DNA of 64,000 nucleotides from UBA695 sp042691655 (GTDB lineage: Bacteria; Verrucomicrobiota; Verrucomicrobiia; Chthoniobacterales; Chthoniobacteraceae). A program made the position numbers and the translations under genes. The notes beneath the pieces are model-generated. The model was not told where the DNA came from, did not search any database, and was given only the letters and a program-made list of their open reading frames with translations. Positions within the stretch are counted from its first letter, which is position 1. Every line of letters begins with the position of its first letter. Shown here in pieces: positions 35,908 through 44,161 of this stretch. The stretch is from contig CP170506.1 in assembly GCA_042691655.1 (NCBI GenBank), forward strand, positions 4,402,001 to 4,466,000, in the 5' to 3' direction.

Positions 35908-36168
35908 GTGCAAAATACTACATCGCCCACAGGAGCCGCCACCGTTGCGGCTGAAACCCAAAACATCAACAACCTACCCGAATGGCTCAGAATCAAGGCT
36001 GCTTGTCAGCGGTTCGGGGTGAGTCGTAGCTGGCTTTATGTCCGAATTGCCAGCGGGCAAATTAAGAGCCGCTGCTTGCGCCAGCGCGGAGCCATTAAGG
36101 GGATCAGATTGATTTCCCGCGATAGCCTTGCGCTGTTCATCGAAAACGCAACGGAGGGCATCGCGTAA
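35908..36168 (+). CDS. Excisionase-like helix-turn-helix protein
   Basis: The protein has 86 residues from a GTG at 35908. The core 'EWLRIKAACQRFGVSRSWLYVRIASGQIKSRCLRQRGAIKGIRLISRDSLALFIEN' has the winged-helix/MerR-type layout of excisionases and small regulators of integrative elements. Its stop overlaps the start of the next gene (ATG at 36168), pointing to co-expression with the replication ATPase. It probably binds DNA near the att site or the origin; which one is open. Confidence 0.75.
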   Translation: MQNTTSPTGAATVAAETQNINNLPEWLRIKAACQRFGVSRSWLYVRIASGQIKSRCLRQRGAIKGIRLISRDSLALFIENATEGIA

Positions 36169-37592
36169 TGGCTAACTTTTGGGAACCACCCGCCTCATCG
36201 TTCGATGATAGCTCATTGCGGCCCTTGCCTCCACAAATGCCCGTGACGGCTATTAGAGAAGCCGCATTGCCACGCTACACGTTCCCGCCGGGATTGGTTG
36301 GGGAAGTTGCCGAATACGTTCTTTCGTCTGCAATTCGTCCCGTTCCCGAGGTTGCGCTTGCGGCAGCAATCGCCCTTTGCGCTGGCGTTTGTGGCCGTTC
36401 CTACAACATTTCGGGAACCGGCCTAAATCAATATATCATCCTTCTCGCAAAGACCGGACGCGGCAAAGAAGGCGCGGCAACGGGCATCGACAATCTCATG
36501 GCGGCAGTTCGCCAGAATATACCAATGGCAGACCAGTTTATCGGCCCGGCTGCGTTCGCATCCGGCCAAGCGTTAATCAAGACCCTCGATAAACAGCAAT
36601 GCTTTGTGTCCATTTTGGGGGAAGTAGGATTTACCTTTAAACAAATGTGCGACCCCAAAGCGCCGGGGCCGCAAGTCATGCTCAAAAGGGTATTGCTGGA
36701 CATTTACGCGAAGTCGGGGTTCTCAAAAGTCCTTCGCTCTAGCGTCTATTCAGACAGCGAAAAAAACACGCGCATTGTTCAAGCCCCGAACGTCACAATC
36801 CTTGGCGAATCCACGCCAGAGACGTTTTTCAGCAGCCTAGACGCAAGCCATATCACCGAGGGATTGATTCCGCGTTTTTCAATTATCGAGTATAACGGCC
36901 CCCGGCCAATTCCTAATGAGAACCCGTTTCATCCCCCATCGGTGATGCTTATAAAAAACTTTGCTGCCCTTGTGGCCACCGCCGTCAACACCGCGCAAAA
37001 CCACACTTGCAGCCCCGTTAGCGTGTCACCGGAAGCGAAACAAATCTTTGACAAGCTCAACGCCGAAGCCGATAGGAGAATCAATTCACCGACCCTCGAC
37101 ACGGAAGCGGAATTGTGGAACCGGGCGCACCTCAAAGCATTGAAGCTGGCGGCACTTGTTGCCGTTGGATGCAATATGCACGCGCCTAACATAATTCCCG
37201 ACATCGCGGAATGGGCTTGCGCCTTTGTTCGCCGGGAAATTGGGGGAATTATGGAGCGTTTTAAAAGCGGGGACATTGGTAGCCCCGAAGCAAAACAGGA
37301 ATCCGAAATTCGGCGATTGTTTGACAAATTCCAAACATTCGAGCCAGAACGACGGCGGAAGCTTTCTTGTCCTGAATGCTTGTTGCAAATGCAGGTTTGC
37401 CCAGAGCGTTTTTTAACGGTTTACAGTCGCCCCCTAGCTTGTTTCAAGAATGATCGACGCGGGCCGGGGCGGGCGTTGAAAGAATGCTTAGAAGGCATGG
37501 TTAACGGTGGAATTTTAGAAAAGTTCTCGTTCCAACAGCTTCTCTCATTCGGGACGAAAAGCCCCATTTATTACCCGGGCAAAGAATGGTAA
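36168..37592 (+). CDS. DUF3987-like replication ATPase of the element
   Basis: The protein has 474 residues. After an N-terminal lead ('YTFPPGLVGEVAEYVLSSAIRPVPEVALAAAIAL') comes a P-loop-like 'LLAKTGRGKEGA', with Lys-Glu in place of the usual Lys-Ser/Thr, then an acidic 'VSILGEVGFTF' block and 'LGESTPETFFSSLD', the order seen in DUF3987 proteins of phages and plasmids that act with primases or helicases. The C-terminal part is helical and then winged-helix-like. It overlaps the HTH gene start by one base. The weak Walker A motif is unusual and may mean altered nucleotide use. Confidence 0.65.
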   Translation: MANFWEPPASSFDDSSLRPLPPQMPVTAIREAALPRYTFPPGLVGEVAEYVLSSAIRPVPEVALAAAIALCAGVCGRSYNISGTGLNQYIILLAKTGRGKEGAATGIDNLMAAVRQNIPMADQFIGPAAFASGQALIKTLDKQQCFVSILGEVGFTFKQMCDPKAPGPQVMLKRVLLDIYAKSGFSKVLRSSVYSDSEKNTRIVQAPNVTILGESTPETFFSSLDASHITEGLIPRFSIIEYNGPRPIPNENPFHPPSVMLIKNFAALVATAVNTAQNHTCSPVSVSPEAKQIFDKLNAEADRRINSPTLDTEAELWNRAHLKALKLAALVAVGCNMHAPNIIPDIAEWACAFVRREIGGIMERFKSGDIGSPEAKQESEIRRLFDKFQTFEPERRRKLSCPECLLQMQVCPERFLTVYSRPLACFKNDRRGPGRALKECLEGMVNGGILEKFSFQQLLSFGTKSPIYYPGKEW

Positions 37593-37615
37593 ACAAATTT
37601 CAGTCTTAGAATCTT

Positions 37616-37831
37616 ATGGCTAATCCTAAACCCTCACGCCGTCGCCGCATCGTGGGTATGCGCACAATCGGGAAATTCCACAATCCAGAAGGCCGAGCCG
37701 TCCGTGTTTATGTCGGAAATGATTGTCACACGGGCGAAGGCGTCCGTTTTTGGTATGACGGCACAAGCACCCGGCACTTTATCGACGATCACAATTTTTG
37801 CAGATGGAAGGCTGCAAAGCCTAAACTGTAA
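37616..37831 (+). CDS. Small basic protein of unknown function
   Basis: The protein has 71 residues, strongly basic at the N-terminus (PKPSRRRRIVGMRTIG), followed by a compact beta-like part 'AVRVYVGNDCHTGEGVRFWYDGTSTRHFI'. It lies 23 bases after the replication ATPase, same strand. Short basic proteins in this position of integrative elements are often DNA-binding. Nothing specific was recognised. Confidence 0.55.
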   Translation: MANPKPSRRRRIVGMRTIGKFHNPEGRAVRVYVGNDCHTGEGVRFWYDGTSTRHFIDDHNFCRWKAAKPKL

Positions 37832-38170
37832 TCTTTGTAATTTTTGTAATCGCCATCATAACATTCGTAACTTGCTTGTGATTAGCTGGTTCCGCTGTTT
37901 GTAATCACCGCGATCAATTTTAGAATCTATCCCCCTCCCCATTTACGCGAATCCACGCGGAATGTCTCACGCGCGTGAGGCGAAGGGCTTTTTTCCTAAA
38001 AATAGGTTAAAATGATTACAGTGATTACAATTTATCAATTTTACCCTTATTTTTGGACTGTAATCACGTTTTGAATTTTAAGTTACCGTGGTTACAAACT
38101 CTTTTGGAGAAAAAAGGAATGCCGGAAGAGGATGGAAGAAAATTTGGGGAGAGTATCCAATAGAGATTGT
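37832..38170. repeat. AT-rich non-coding region with repeated GTAATCAC/GTGATTAC
   Basis: GTAATCAC occurs at 37901 and 38060 on the plus strand; its complement GTGATTAC at 38021 and a variant GTGGTTAC at 38088; several partial GTAATC or GTAAT units occur at 37830-37850. The surrounding DNA is clearly richer in A and T than the genes on both sides, and no gene fits. Candidates are a replication origin for the element or an operator array for the divergent/convergent genes. Confidence 0.5.
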
Positions 38171-38177
38171 GCAGCCA

Positions 38178-38948
38178 TTACCCCTTATTCTTTTTCTCCG
38201 AGTAGGCGTCTATATCAAAGCCGCTCACATCAAACTCGAACACTGGGCTGCCTTGTTGATAAACTGGCACCGATATTCGCACCCGCTTGGCCTTAAGCAT
38301 CTTATCAACAAACCCTTGGTAATCTCGGAAGAATGCCTCGGTCGTACTATGGTCTTCCGCTCCTACCACCCGAAAGTTTATCGGGTCGCCGTCGTCGAAC
38401 CTGACAAGGGCTTTGGTGTCCTCGTAGCCCCGAACAAGGAACTGCCCCTGCTCAATGCCTAAAATAACGTCCTTCCCGAATTTGGGATGAGTTCGGAGGA
38501 TCAGGGTTCCACGCTGAGAGCCTTCATACGGGAATCTAAAGTTTACTGTGTTCTTGCTATCGGTGATCGCTTGGTGAACGCGGCCCTTGCTCATCGCGTA
38601 GTCGCTGTGGCGATAGCTCCAATTTGCAGGCGGGGTGGGTGCCTTGTCAGACGGCAGCGATGCCCACGGGTCGGTTATCGTCGAAACCACGGGCGTAGAG
38701 TCCTTTGAGCTTGCCGCCTTTGGGGTTGGCGTTGCGGTGCCAGATGTCCCGGTGACGAGTGTCTCGGTTCTGCGACGCGCCCCATCGGAGACGCCGGAGA
38801 ACATAGGCGGAATGATAAGCAGCCCAAACAATATCAAAACCAGCCACGCGCACCCGCTGGTTCGGCGGGGTTTCGCGCCGCATCTTGGACAGACTGCGGC
38901 CTTGTTGCTGATTTCCGAACCACATTCTTTGCATTTCACGAGTGCCAT
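38178..38948 (-). CDS. Zinc-ribbon, single-pass membrane protein
   Basis: The protein has 256 residues. A zinc ribbon is at residues 6-26 (CKECGSEISNKAAVCPRCGA), a membrane helix at about 33-50 (AWLVLILFGLLIIPPMF), a Ser/Thr/Pro linker follows, and then a C-terminal beta-rich domain ('RFPYEGSQRGTLILRTHPKFGKDVIL', 'ALVRFDDGDPINFRV', 'AKRVRISVPVYQQGSPVFEFDVSGFD') known from many phage and plasmid proteins of unknown role. The C-terminal domain should lie outside the cytoplasm. It is transcribed toward the replication genes. The function is unknown. Confidence 0.7.
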   Translation of the reverse strand: MALVKCKECGSEISNKAAVCPRCGAKPRRTSGCAWLVLILFGLLIIPPMFSGVSDGARRRTETLVTGTSGTATPTPKAASSKDSTPVVSTITDPWASLPSDKAPTPPANWSYRHSDYAMSKGRVHQAITDSKNTVNFRFPYEGSQRGTLILRTHPKFGKDVILGIEQGQFLVRGYEDTKALVRFDDGDPINFRVVGAEDHSTTEAFFRDYQGFVDKMLKAKRVRISVPVYQQGSPVFEFDVSGFDIDAYSEKKNKG

Positions 38949-39065
38949 ACAGAGCGGACGCTATCAAGTATTACAGAATTGTCGCCAAAATATGAAGGGA
39001 TGCGCGGCACCCACAATGACGGCGGAAAATGACGTTTTTCATTTCAACGGCTTTAATCTTCGGGA

Positions 39066-39302
39066 CTACCGCGTAGCGTTACCGCCGCGCTCAGGGTCAA
39101 TCGGCGTCCCGTCGCCAAAAATCGCAGCCTCGACCCGATTGTCACGGGCATAACCTCGATACGGGTCATAATAGTCTTTCTCCGTCATGGCCCGGACAAG
39201 GCCGCGCGCAAACGCTCTGCCTCCGCTTTCGTTTTGCGAAAGCGGGGAAGCGCATCCAGAGACAAGACAAACAACTACGGTTAACATCAGTTTGGTTTTC
39301 AC
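39066..39302 (-). CDS. Small lipoprotein
   Basis: The protein has 78 residues: a lipoprotein signal peptide 'MLTVVVCLVSGCAS' with lipobox LVSGC (Cys at residue 18) and a short charged remainder ending 'DGTPIDPERGGNATR'. It lies 117 bases upstream of the zinc-ribbon gene on the same strand. The size and lipobox are convincing; there is no recognised domain and the role is unknown. Confidence 0.65.
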   Translation of the reverse strand: MKTKLMLTVVVCLVSGCASPLSQNESGGRAFARGLVRAMTEKDYYDPYRGYARDNRVEAAIFGDGTPIDPERGGNATR

Positions 39303-39368
39303 GGTATGAGGAGATATTATTAGTTTATGGTTTTGGTCTGAAAAAAATTCACTTTATTCCCGGCTATA

Positions 39369-39530
39369 TTACGTCAAGCTCACGAACGCCGAAGGGCAAC
39401 CCCACGCTTCCGTCTTCTTGTGGAAACAAAGGGTATTAAGCGTGATTGTCCCACTTTGAAGAAGTGGACGAAAGGGGGTTGCGGAAACTGGGCCTTGCAG
39501 TTGGTTATCGGAATCTGCGTAATACCAACC
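39369..39530 (-). pseudogene. GYF_2-like domain remnant
   Basis: A minus-strand frame ends with 'GWYYADSDNQLQGPVSAT' then 'LLQSGTITLNTLC' and a Trp further on, which fits the GYF_2 domain found at the ends of bacterial membrane proteins. The frame runs back into the group II intron and has no credible start, so it looks like the 3' remnant of a gene that was cut, perhaps when the intron arrived. Confidence 0.4.
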
Positions 39531-39813
39531 CGTGCGAGTGCGTTTGCGGGCGGAGAGAGCGGCGTCATGATGTCCTTGGCTGTTTTTGGGTTTCAACTCA
39601 GCCCCCCTTGGGTTTGCCAAAGGAGGCCGGGAGTTTAGAAGCCGTCGAAAAACAGCCGCGACGGTCTTTAACCGTGAGGTCTGGACATGCACCGCCGCCT
39701 CCCGGCCATATGAATGGCCCGGAAACGGCAATAGAATTTCGGCTATTGCCAGCCGTTTTCGACGGGGTTCTAAAGATAGGGGTAGGAACGGTGTCGCCAT
39801 CGCCCCTCCCTCC

Positions 39814-39846
39814 GAACCGGACTGGCGGGTCTCCCGCATCCGGCTC
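39814..39846 (-). ncRNA. Group II intron domain V hairpin
   Basis: The minus strand reads GAGCCGGATGCGGGAGACCC then GCCAGTCCGGTTC: a 33-nt hairpin with GAGCCGG paired to CCGGTTC, a GCGGG/CCCGC upper stem and a GAGA loop. This is the catalytic core element shared by all group II introns and it lies between the maturase stop and the intron 3' end, as expected. Confidence 0.8.
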
Positions 39847-40012
39847 TCCAGTTGGTGGTTTATCCTCTTTGTAGAGATTGACGTGCCGCCCCATGTGCCT
39901 GAACCAAGGATGTCAGGCCTTGGGCGGTGAAATAGGCCTTGGGCCATCGGTTTCGGTCGAATCCGCGCCCGCGTCCTCGCATTCCGTTGCGCCTTCGCAG
40001 GATGCTTTGCAG

Positions 40013-41203
40013 TCACCCTCGGACGTATTTGTCCACGCTATCAAACGTCCACCGGTTGCTCTGTTTGAAGTATTCAAACCAGCCGCCAAGTGTCCGGTTG
40101 AGGTCCGCGATGATTGCTCCGAGGCTTCTGCCCTCGGTGCGCCGGGTCTTGCCTCGGATCGCTTCCTTGAGCTTGTCCATGCTTTTCTTGCGTGGCCATT
40201 TCCAGCCTCGCTCAAAGTGGTAGCCCAGGAAGTCGAACCCTCCCTTGGCTCGGGCGTCCACGATCCGTGTCTTTTCCGGATGCAGCTTGAGTCCGTTCTG
40301 CTCCACCCAGGCTTTGACTGCCTCCAATGCCTCTTGGGCTTCTTCTTCGCTCTTACACAGGATGACAAAATCATCCGCGTAGCGGATCATTTCCCGGCCT
40401 GCCCACGCCATTTCCCAATCCAGCGGATCAAGGTATATGTTCGCTAGCAGCGGGCTTATGACCGCTCCCTGGGGCGCTCCGGTTTGCGTCGGCTTCCAGT
40501 CTGTTGCGCTCTCCATGACCCCGGCTTTGAGCATTGCCTCGATCAGCCTCAGTACGCTTCCGTCTGCTATTTTCTCGCCGATTTGCCGCATGAGTTTCTT
40601 GTGCGGGATCGTGTCAAAATAGCTCTTCAAGTCGGCATCCACTACCCAGTGGCGGCCCGCCTTGAGATGTCGGTCCACTTCCCGAAGCGCGTCCTTGCAG
40701 CCTCGCCCGGGCCTGAACCCGTAGCTCTGCGGCGCAAATTCCCGCTCGAAGATCGGCTCGATGGCTTGGCGTAGCGCCGTCTGCACGACGCGATCTCTCA
40801 CCGCCGGGATCCCCAGCGGCCGCAGTTCCTTGCTCCCTGATTTGGGTATCCATACCCGTCTGACGGCTTGGGGCTTATAGTTCCCCGCTTTCAGTTGCCT
40901 TTGGAGGCTGCGGGTTTGGGCCGCCTCTTGCAGGGCGTATTGCCGCACGTTCTGGCGATCGATTCCGGCGCTGCCGCCGTTGGCGATCACTTTGCGCGCC
41001 GATGCCGCCAGATTGCCGCTGGACCATATTTTGTCCATCAGGCTGTGCCATTTGGTCCTTTTCATCCCCGTTTCCAGGGCCGTCAACATGCGTGTCGTCC
41101 ACACCTCGGGTTGCACCCAGTTCCATCGGAACCGGGGTTCTTCGCCCGTTCTAGGCCTTGCGACCAATGTTGGCGAGGGGTCTTCCCTTGTTGTGGCTTT
41201 CAC
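40013..41203 (-). CDS. ltrA: Group II intron reverse transcriptase/maturase, truncated by a stop codon
   Basis: The likely start is the GTG at 41203, which has a good GGAAGG ribosome-binding site (the frame is open to 41254); this gives 396 residues. Reverse-transcriptase blocks are present: 'GIDRQNVRQYA', 'YKPQAVRRVWIPKSG', 'YGFRPGRGCKDA', 'VVDADLKSYFDTIPH', 'GAPQGAVISPLLANIYLD', catalytic 'RYADDFVILC' and 'GFDFLGYHFER', then the maturase X region up to 'FDSVDKYVRG'. A TGA follows at 40013-40015, but the same frame continues for 50 more codons to a TAA at 39860 with the expected ending ('SILRRRNGMRGRGRG...RWPKAYF'). One CGA to TGA change explains this. Confidence 0.9.
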   Translation of the reverse strand: MKATTREDPSPTLVARPRTGEEPRFRWNWVQPEVWTTRMLTALETGMKRTKWHSLMDKIWSSGNLAASARKVIANGGSAGIDRQNVRQYALQEAAQTRSLQRQLKAGNYKPQAVRRVWIPKSGSKELRPLGIPAVRDRVVQTALRQAIEPIFEREFAPQSYGFRPGRGCKDALREVDRHLKAGRHWVVDADLKSYFDTIPHKKLMRQIGEKIADGSVLRLIEAMLKAGVMESATDWKPTQTGAPQGAVISPLLANIYLDPLDWEMAWAGREMIRYADDFVILCKSEEEAQEALEAVKAWVEQNGLKLHPEKTRIVDARAKGGFDFLGYHFERGWKWPRKKSMDKLKEAIRGKTRRTEGRSLGAIIADLNRTLGGWFEYFKQSNRWTFDSVDKYVRG

Positions 41204-41680
41204 GTTTCCACCTTCCTGCCCTCCTTCGCTCCACGGGCATTGCCCCGCTTCCACGCTACTACGAGGGCTCTGTCACCTTCCGGGCGGCTCTTCGGAGCCC
41301 TTTGGCTCATGAACACCGTCCTATTCCCGGCTCGTGATCCCTGCTTCACTACACGTCTCCTTCCTGCCGCTCCATCTCCAACCACCCTATACGGCCCTGT
41401 TGTAATCGCGCCCACTGTCTGTCCGCGACACAGGTTCTCGCAGTCGCCTTCTTCCTTTGCGGAGGGCTTGCGATGTCTGGCTTCGCCCTTCGGGAGCAGG
41501 CTCGCCGCCGTATCTGGCCGAATCGAGTTTAGCATTGTCTTACTTATGGATCGGCGTTTCGCCTGTCGGTTGCTCCCCACCCCGCCTCTCGACGACGCAG
41601 TTACCACAGGCTACGAACGGCCAGTGTGCCGCCCGAAGAGGACTTTCACCTCTCTGAAGTCGTGCGCTCGCTGGCGCACT

Positions 41681-41701
41681 CCCGGCTGGCTCTCGCCAGC
41701 T
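41681..41701. repeat. 21-bp stem-loop flanking the intron, copy 1
   Basis: CCCGGCTGGCTCTCGCCAGC plus T at 41681-41701 adjoins the intron 5' end and recurs exactly at 44867-44887. The hairpin GCTGGC-TCTC-GCCAGC fits the stem-loop target of class C introns. In copy 2 no intron is present. From here to 41943 no gene was recognised. Confidence 0.55.
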
Positions 41702-41943
41702 AACAGCAAGATGCCTCATGTTGGGAGGGGATGTAAAGACGAATGGGTGCTCACTCAACCGCTACGCCCCCATGTCCATCTGCACGTCCTTCACATACCA
41801 CGGCGTTTTGAGCCCAGGGGCCATCGAGAAAATTCTTTGTCTTGCACCCTGTCCAGCCTCCCTTACCCTCATCAAAAAAACCACGCCTTTTCACGAAGAG
41901 CCAAAAATTGATGTAACATCCCATCTCAAGCCCGCTACACGCC

Positions 41944-44052
41944 ATGAGCACAAAAACTGAAAAAGCTGTCCTTACGTCAAGTGGCATCAAGGAATTCCTT
42001 AAATCCTACAAGTGGGAGCAGGCAATCTGTGAGTATATCTGGAATGGATTTGATGCGGGAGCCACCGAGATATGCTTGGACTACGCGAGCGGAGGAGGGC
42101 TTTTCTCCGGCCTCACTTCACTGAAAATTTCCGATAATGGGCGCGGCATCTCGAAACAATCCTTAAAGATCCACTTTCGCCCCATCAATGAGTCGGCGAA
42201 AGCGGCAAATAACAGTGAGCCCAGAAACCACTCGCTTCCGCATGGAAAAAGCGGAAAAGGGAGGCTTACCTTTTTCACTTTTGCCCAACTCGCCAAATGG
42301 CGCACCACCTGCAAGGAAGGGGATACACTTTTCACACAAGAGATCACGATCAATGCCGACGCGGTAGATAGCTACAATCCAGTCGATATTGACGAGCCCG
42401 ATTCTGACTGTGGGACAACGGTAACATTTATTGGCACAAACAGATTAACAACGGAAGGCATCAACTGCGAATTGATACCTCACCTAAAAAGGGAATTTGC
42501 GTGGTTTCTTGAATTATACAAGGCAAAGGGCTTTTCCATTAAAATAAATGGGCGGCCTTTGGATTACTGCGACCTGATTCAAGAGCGCTGCTCCCTTGTT
42601 GTGAACGAAGAAGACCAAGAAAAGCGTTTTTCTATTTCCTTTGTCTTGTGGAAAGAACGGCTTCACGCGGAGTATTCAAAGTATTACTACCTCAAGGAAG
42701 ACGGTGACGAGGCTTGGAAAGAGAACACCACTCTGAATAATAAGGGGGACAATTTTTACCACAGCGTCTATATCAAAGGTCCTTTCTTTAATCAGTTTTA
42801 TTGGAATGTCATTGATCCAAATGGGCAAACGGAATTGCAGAACAACAGAAGTCACGAGACATTCAAGGATTTGGCGGAAAAGCTTTCAAAGCTGCTGCAT
42901 GAAAAACGCAATCCGTTTATTGATGCATATACAAAATCACTGATTCGGGAATACGAAAAGGAGGCCTTATTTCCAGATCACGGAGCTTCCATAACTGCGC
43001 AATACCAGAATCAGGTCATCAGGGAAACCGTTCGAGAGCTTTACAAGGTTGAACCAAAGGTATTTACGTCACTAAACGTGATCCAAAAGAGAGCCTTTAT
43101 TGGTTTGCTGGACGCAATGATTGACCTTGGAGCAGATGATCGACTTATGGAGATTATTTCCAAGGTTGTTGAAATGACTCCGCATGAACGCTCTCAGCTT
43201 GCTCATGTCTTGGAGTATGCCAGCCTTTCTGGAATAACAAAAGTTATCTCCATGATTAAAGATCGATTTAAGGTCGTAGAACAGCTTAAGGAGGTTGTTT
43301 TTAACGAAAAATGGGATGGAGCCGAAGCGGATATCCAAGCAATCGTTGAGAAGCATTTTTGGCTTTTCGGTGAGCAATACAACCTTGTGACGGCGGAGGA
43401 AACCAAATTCGAAGAGGCTCTCCGCAGATACCGTTATATTTTTTATGGTGATGGGGTAGCCAAAAAATCTAAAATAGAGAACATCCACAAAAACAAGGAA
43501 ATGGATGTCTTTGCTTGTAGACGTAATGTCGGCAATAATTCTATTCAGAATATCGTCGTCGAATTAAAGCATCCCGATATTAAATTGGGGCAAAAGGAAT
43601 TAAACCAGATTAACCTTTACGCAAGCGTCATCTTGGGCGAATCGGAGTTCACCGCACAGAATACAAGCTGGAACTTTATTCTTGTCGGAAAGGAGTTCGA
43701 CACATCGAAAAGTATCACGAATGCAATCGAAAGTGCCTCGAATCATGGAGAGCCTTATTTAGTTAGCAAAATTCATTCGGTTCGCTCCAAGACCTACGTC
43801 ATGTGTTGGAGCGATGTTTTCGCCGAGTTTGAGTGCCGTCACAACAGCATCTTGGAGAAGCTTGAATTGGATAAGGAGCGGATCATCAAGGAAATTGAAG
43901 AGAGCAAATCCGCCAAGGAGATCGCCGCTGATGCCGCAACAAATTCGGCAGCCGAAACGGCAGATTGGGAGAATCCAAGAGATCCTATCGGCGCACAAGA
44001 TCAGTTGAGCATCTCAGCCGCTCAGCCAAACCAGTCTTTGATCCCCAACTAA
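41944..44052 (+). CDS. GHKL ATPase fused to a Shedu-like PD-(D/E)xK nuclease domain (candidate defence protein)
   Basis: The protein has 702 residues. The N-terminal GHKL ATPase (about 15-190) shows the N box 'EYIWNGFDAGAT', G1 'ISDNGRGI', G2 'GKSGKGRLTFFTF' and 'CGTTVTFIG'. A middle region (190-450) is helical. The C-terminal part (about 455-610) begins 'AIVEKHFWLFGEQYNLV' and carries 'EMDVFACRRN' and 'NIVVELKHPDIKLGQKELNQINLY', the Asp...Glu-x-Lys spacing and 'VELK.P' form of Shedu (DUF4263-type) nucleases. By family knowledge such pairings guard against phage: a nucleotide-driven sensor controls a nuclease. It is cargo of the tRNA-Gly element. Catalytic status and target are inference. Confidence 0.75.
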   Translation: MSTKTEKAVLTSSGIKEFLKSYKWEQAICEYIWNGFDAGATEICLDYASGGGLFSGLTSLKISDNGRGISKQSLKIHFRPINESAKAANNSEPRNHSLPHGKSGKGRLTFFTFAQLAKWRTTCKEGDTLFTQEITINADAVDSYNPVDIDEPDSDCGTTVTFIGTNRLTTEGINCELIPHLKREFAWFLELYKAKGFSIKINGRPLDYCDLIQERCSLVVNEEDQEKRFSISFVLWKERLHAEYSKYYYLKEDGDEAWKENTTLNNKGDNFYHSVYIKGPFFNQFYWNVIDPNGQTELQNNRSHETFKDLAEKLSKLLHEKRNPFIDAYTKSLIREYEKEALFPDHGASITAQYQNQVIRETVRELYKVEPKVFTSLNVIQKRAFIGLLDAMIDLGADDRLMEIISKVVEMTPHERSQLAHVLEYASLSGITKVISMIKDRFKVVEQLKEVVFNEKWDGAEADIQAIVEKHFWLFGEQYNLVTAEETKFEEALRRYRYIFYGDGVAKKSKIENIHKNKEMDVFACRRNVGNNSIQNIVVELKHPDIKLGQKELNQINLYASVILGESEFTAQNTSWNFILVGKEFDTSKSITNAIESASNHGEPYLVSKIHSVRSKTYVMCWSDVFAEFECRHNSILEKLELDKERIIKEIEESKSAKEIAADAATNSAAETADWENPRDPIGAQDQLSISAAQPNQSLIPN

Positions 44053-44057
44053 TCCAG

Positions 44058-44075
44058 GTGCAATTTGTTGCACCT
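44058..44075 (+). terminator. Hairpin after the GHKL-nuclease gene
   Basis: GGTGCAATTTGTTGCACC is a perfect 7-bp stem with a TTTG loop, 6 bases after the stop codon, followed within 20 bases by ATTTTT. A second GTTGCAACAAGTTGCAC stretch ending in TTTT lies near 44104. Either may end transcription. Confidence 0.5.
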
Positions 44076-44161
44076 TCATGCTGAATTTTTACCTCGCCGA
44101 TCCTGTTGCAACAAGTTGCACTTTTGAGGAGGGAAAGCGGAGTAGACGCAATCCTTCGGGT

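Larger units (their letters stand above)
39776..41679 (-). mobile_element. Group II intron (class C-like)
   Basis: On the minus strand the 5' end reads GTGCGCCAGCGAGCGCAC and continues AGAGAGGTGAAAGTCCTC, a standard group II start. A maturase gene is inside. Downstream is a domain V hairpin at 39814-39846 (GAGCCGG...CCGGTTC) and a 3' end near 39776 (CTACCCCTAT). Directly before the 5' end is the stem-loop GCTGGC-GAGA-GCCAGC, and class C introns insert next to such hairpins. The 5' end is well placed; the 3' end is estimated to within a few bases. Confidence 0.8.

Noticed and set aside
39369..40016. A 215-codon minus-strand frame as one gene
   Set aside because: It begins in the intron and crosses domain V; only the final GYF_2-like portion resembles protein, so only that part was kept as a remnant.
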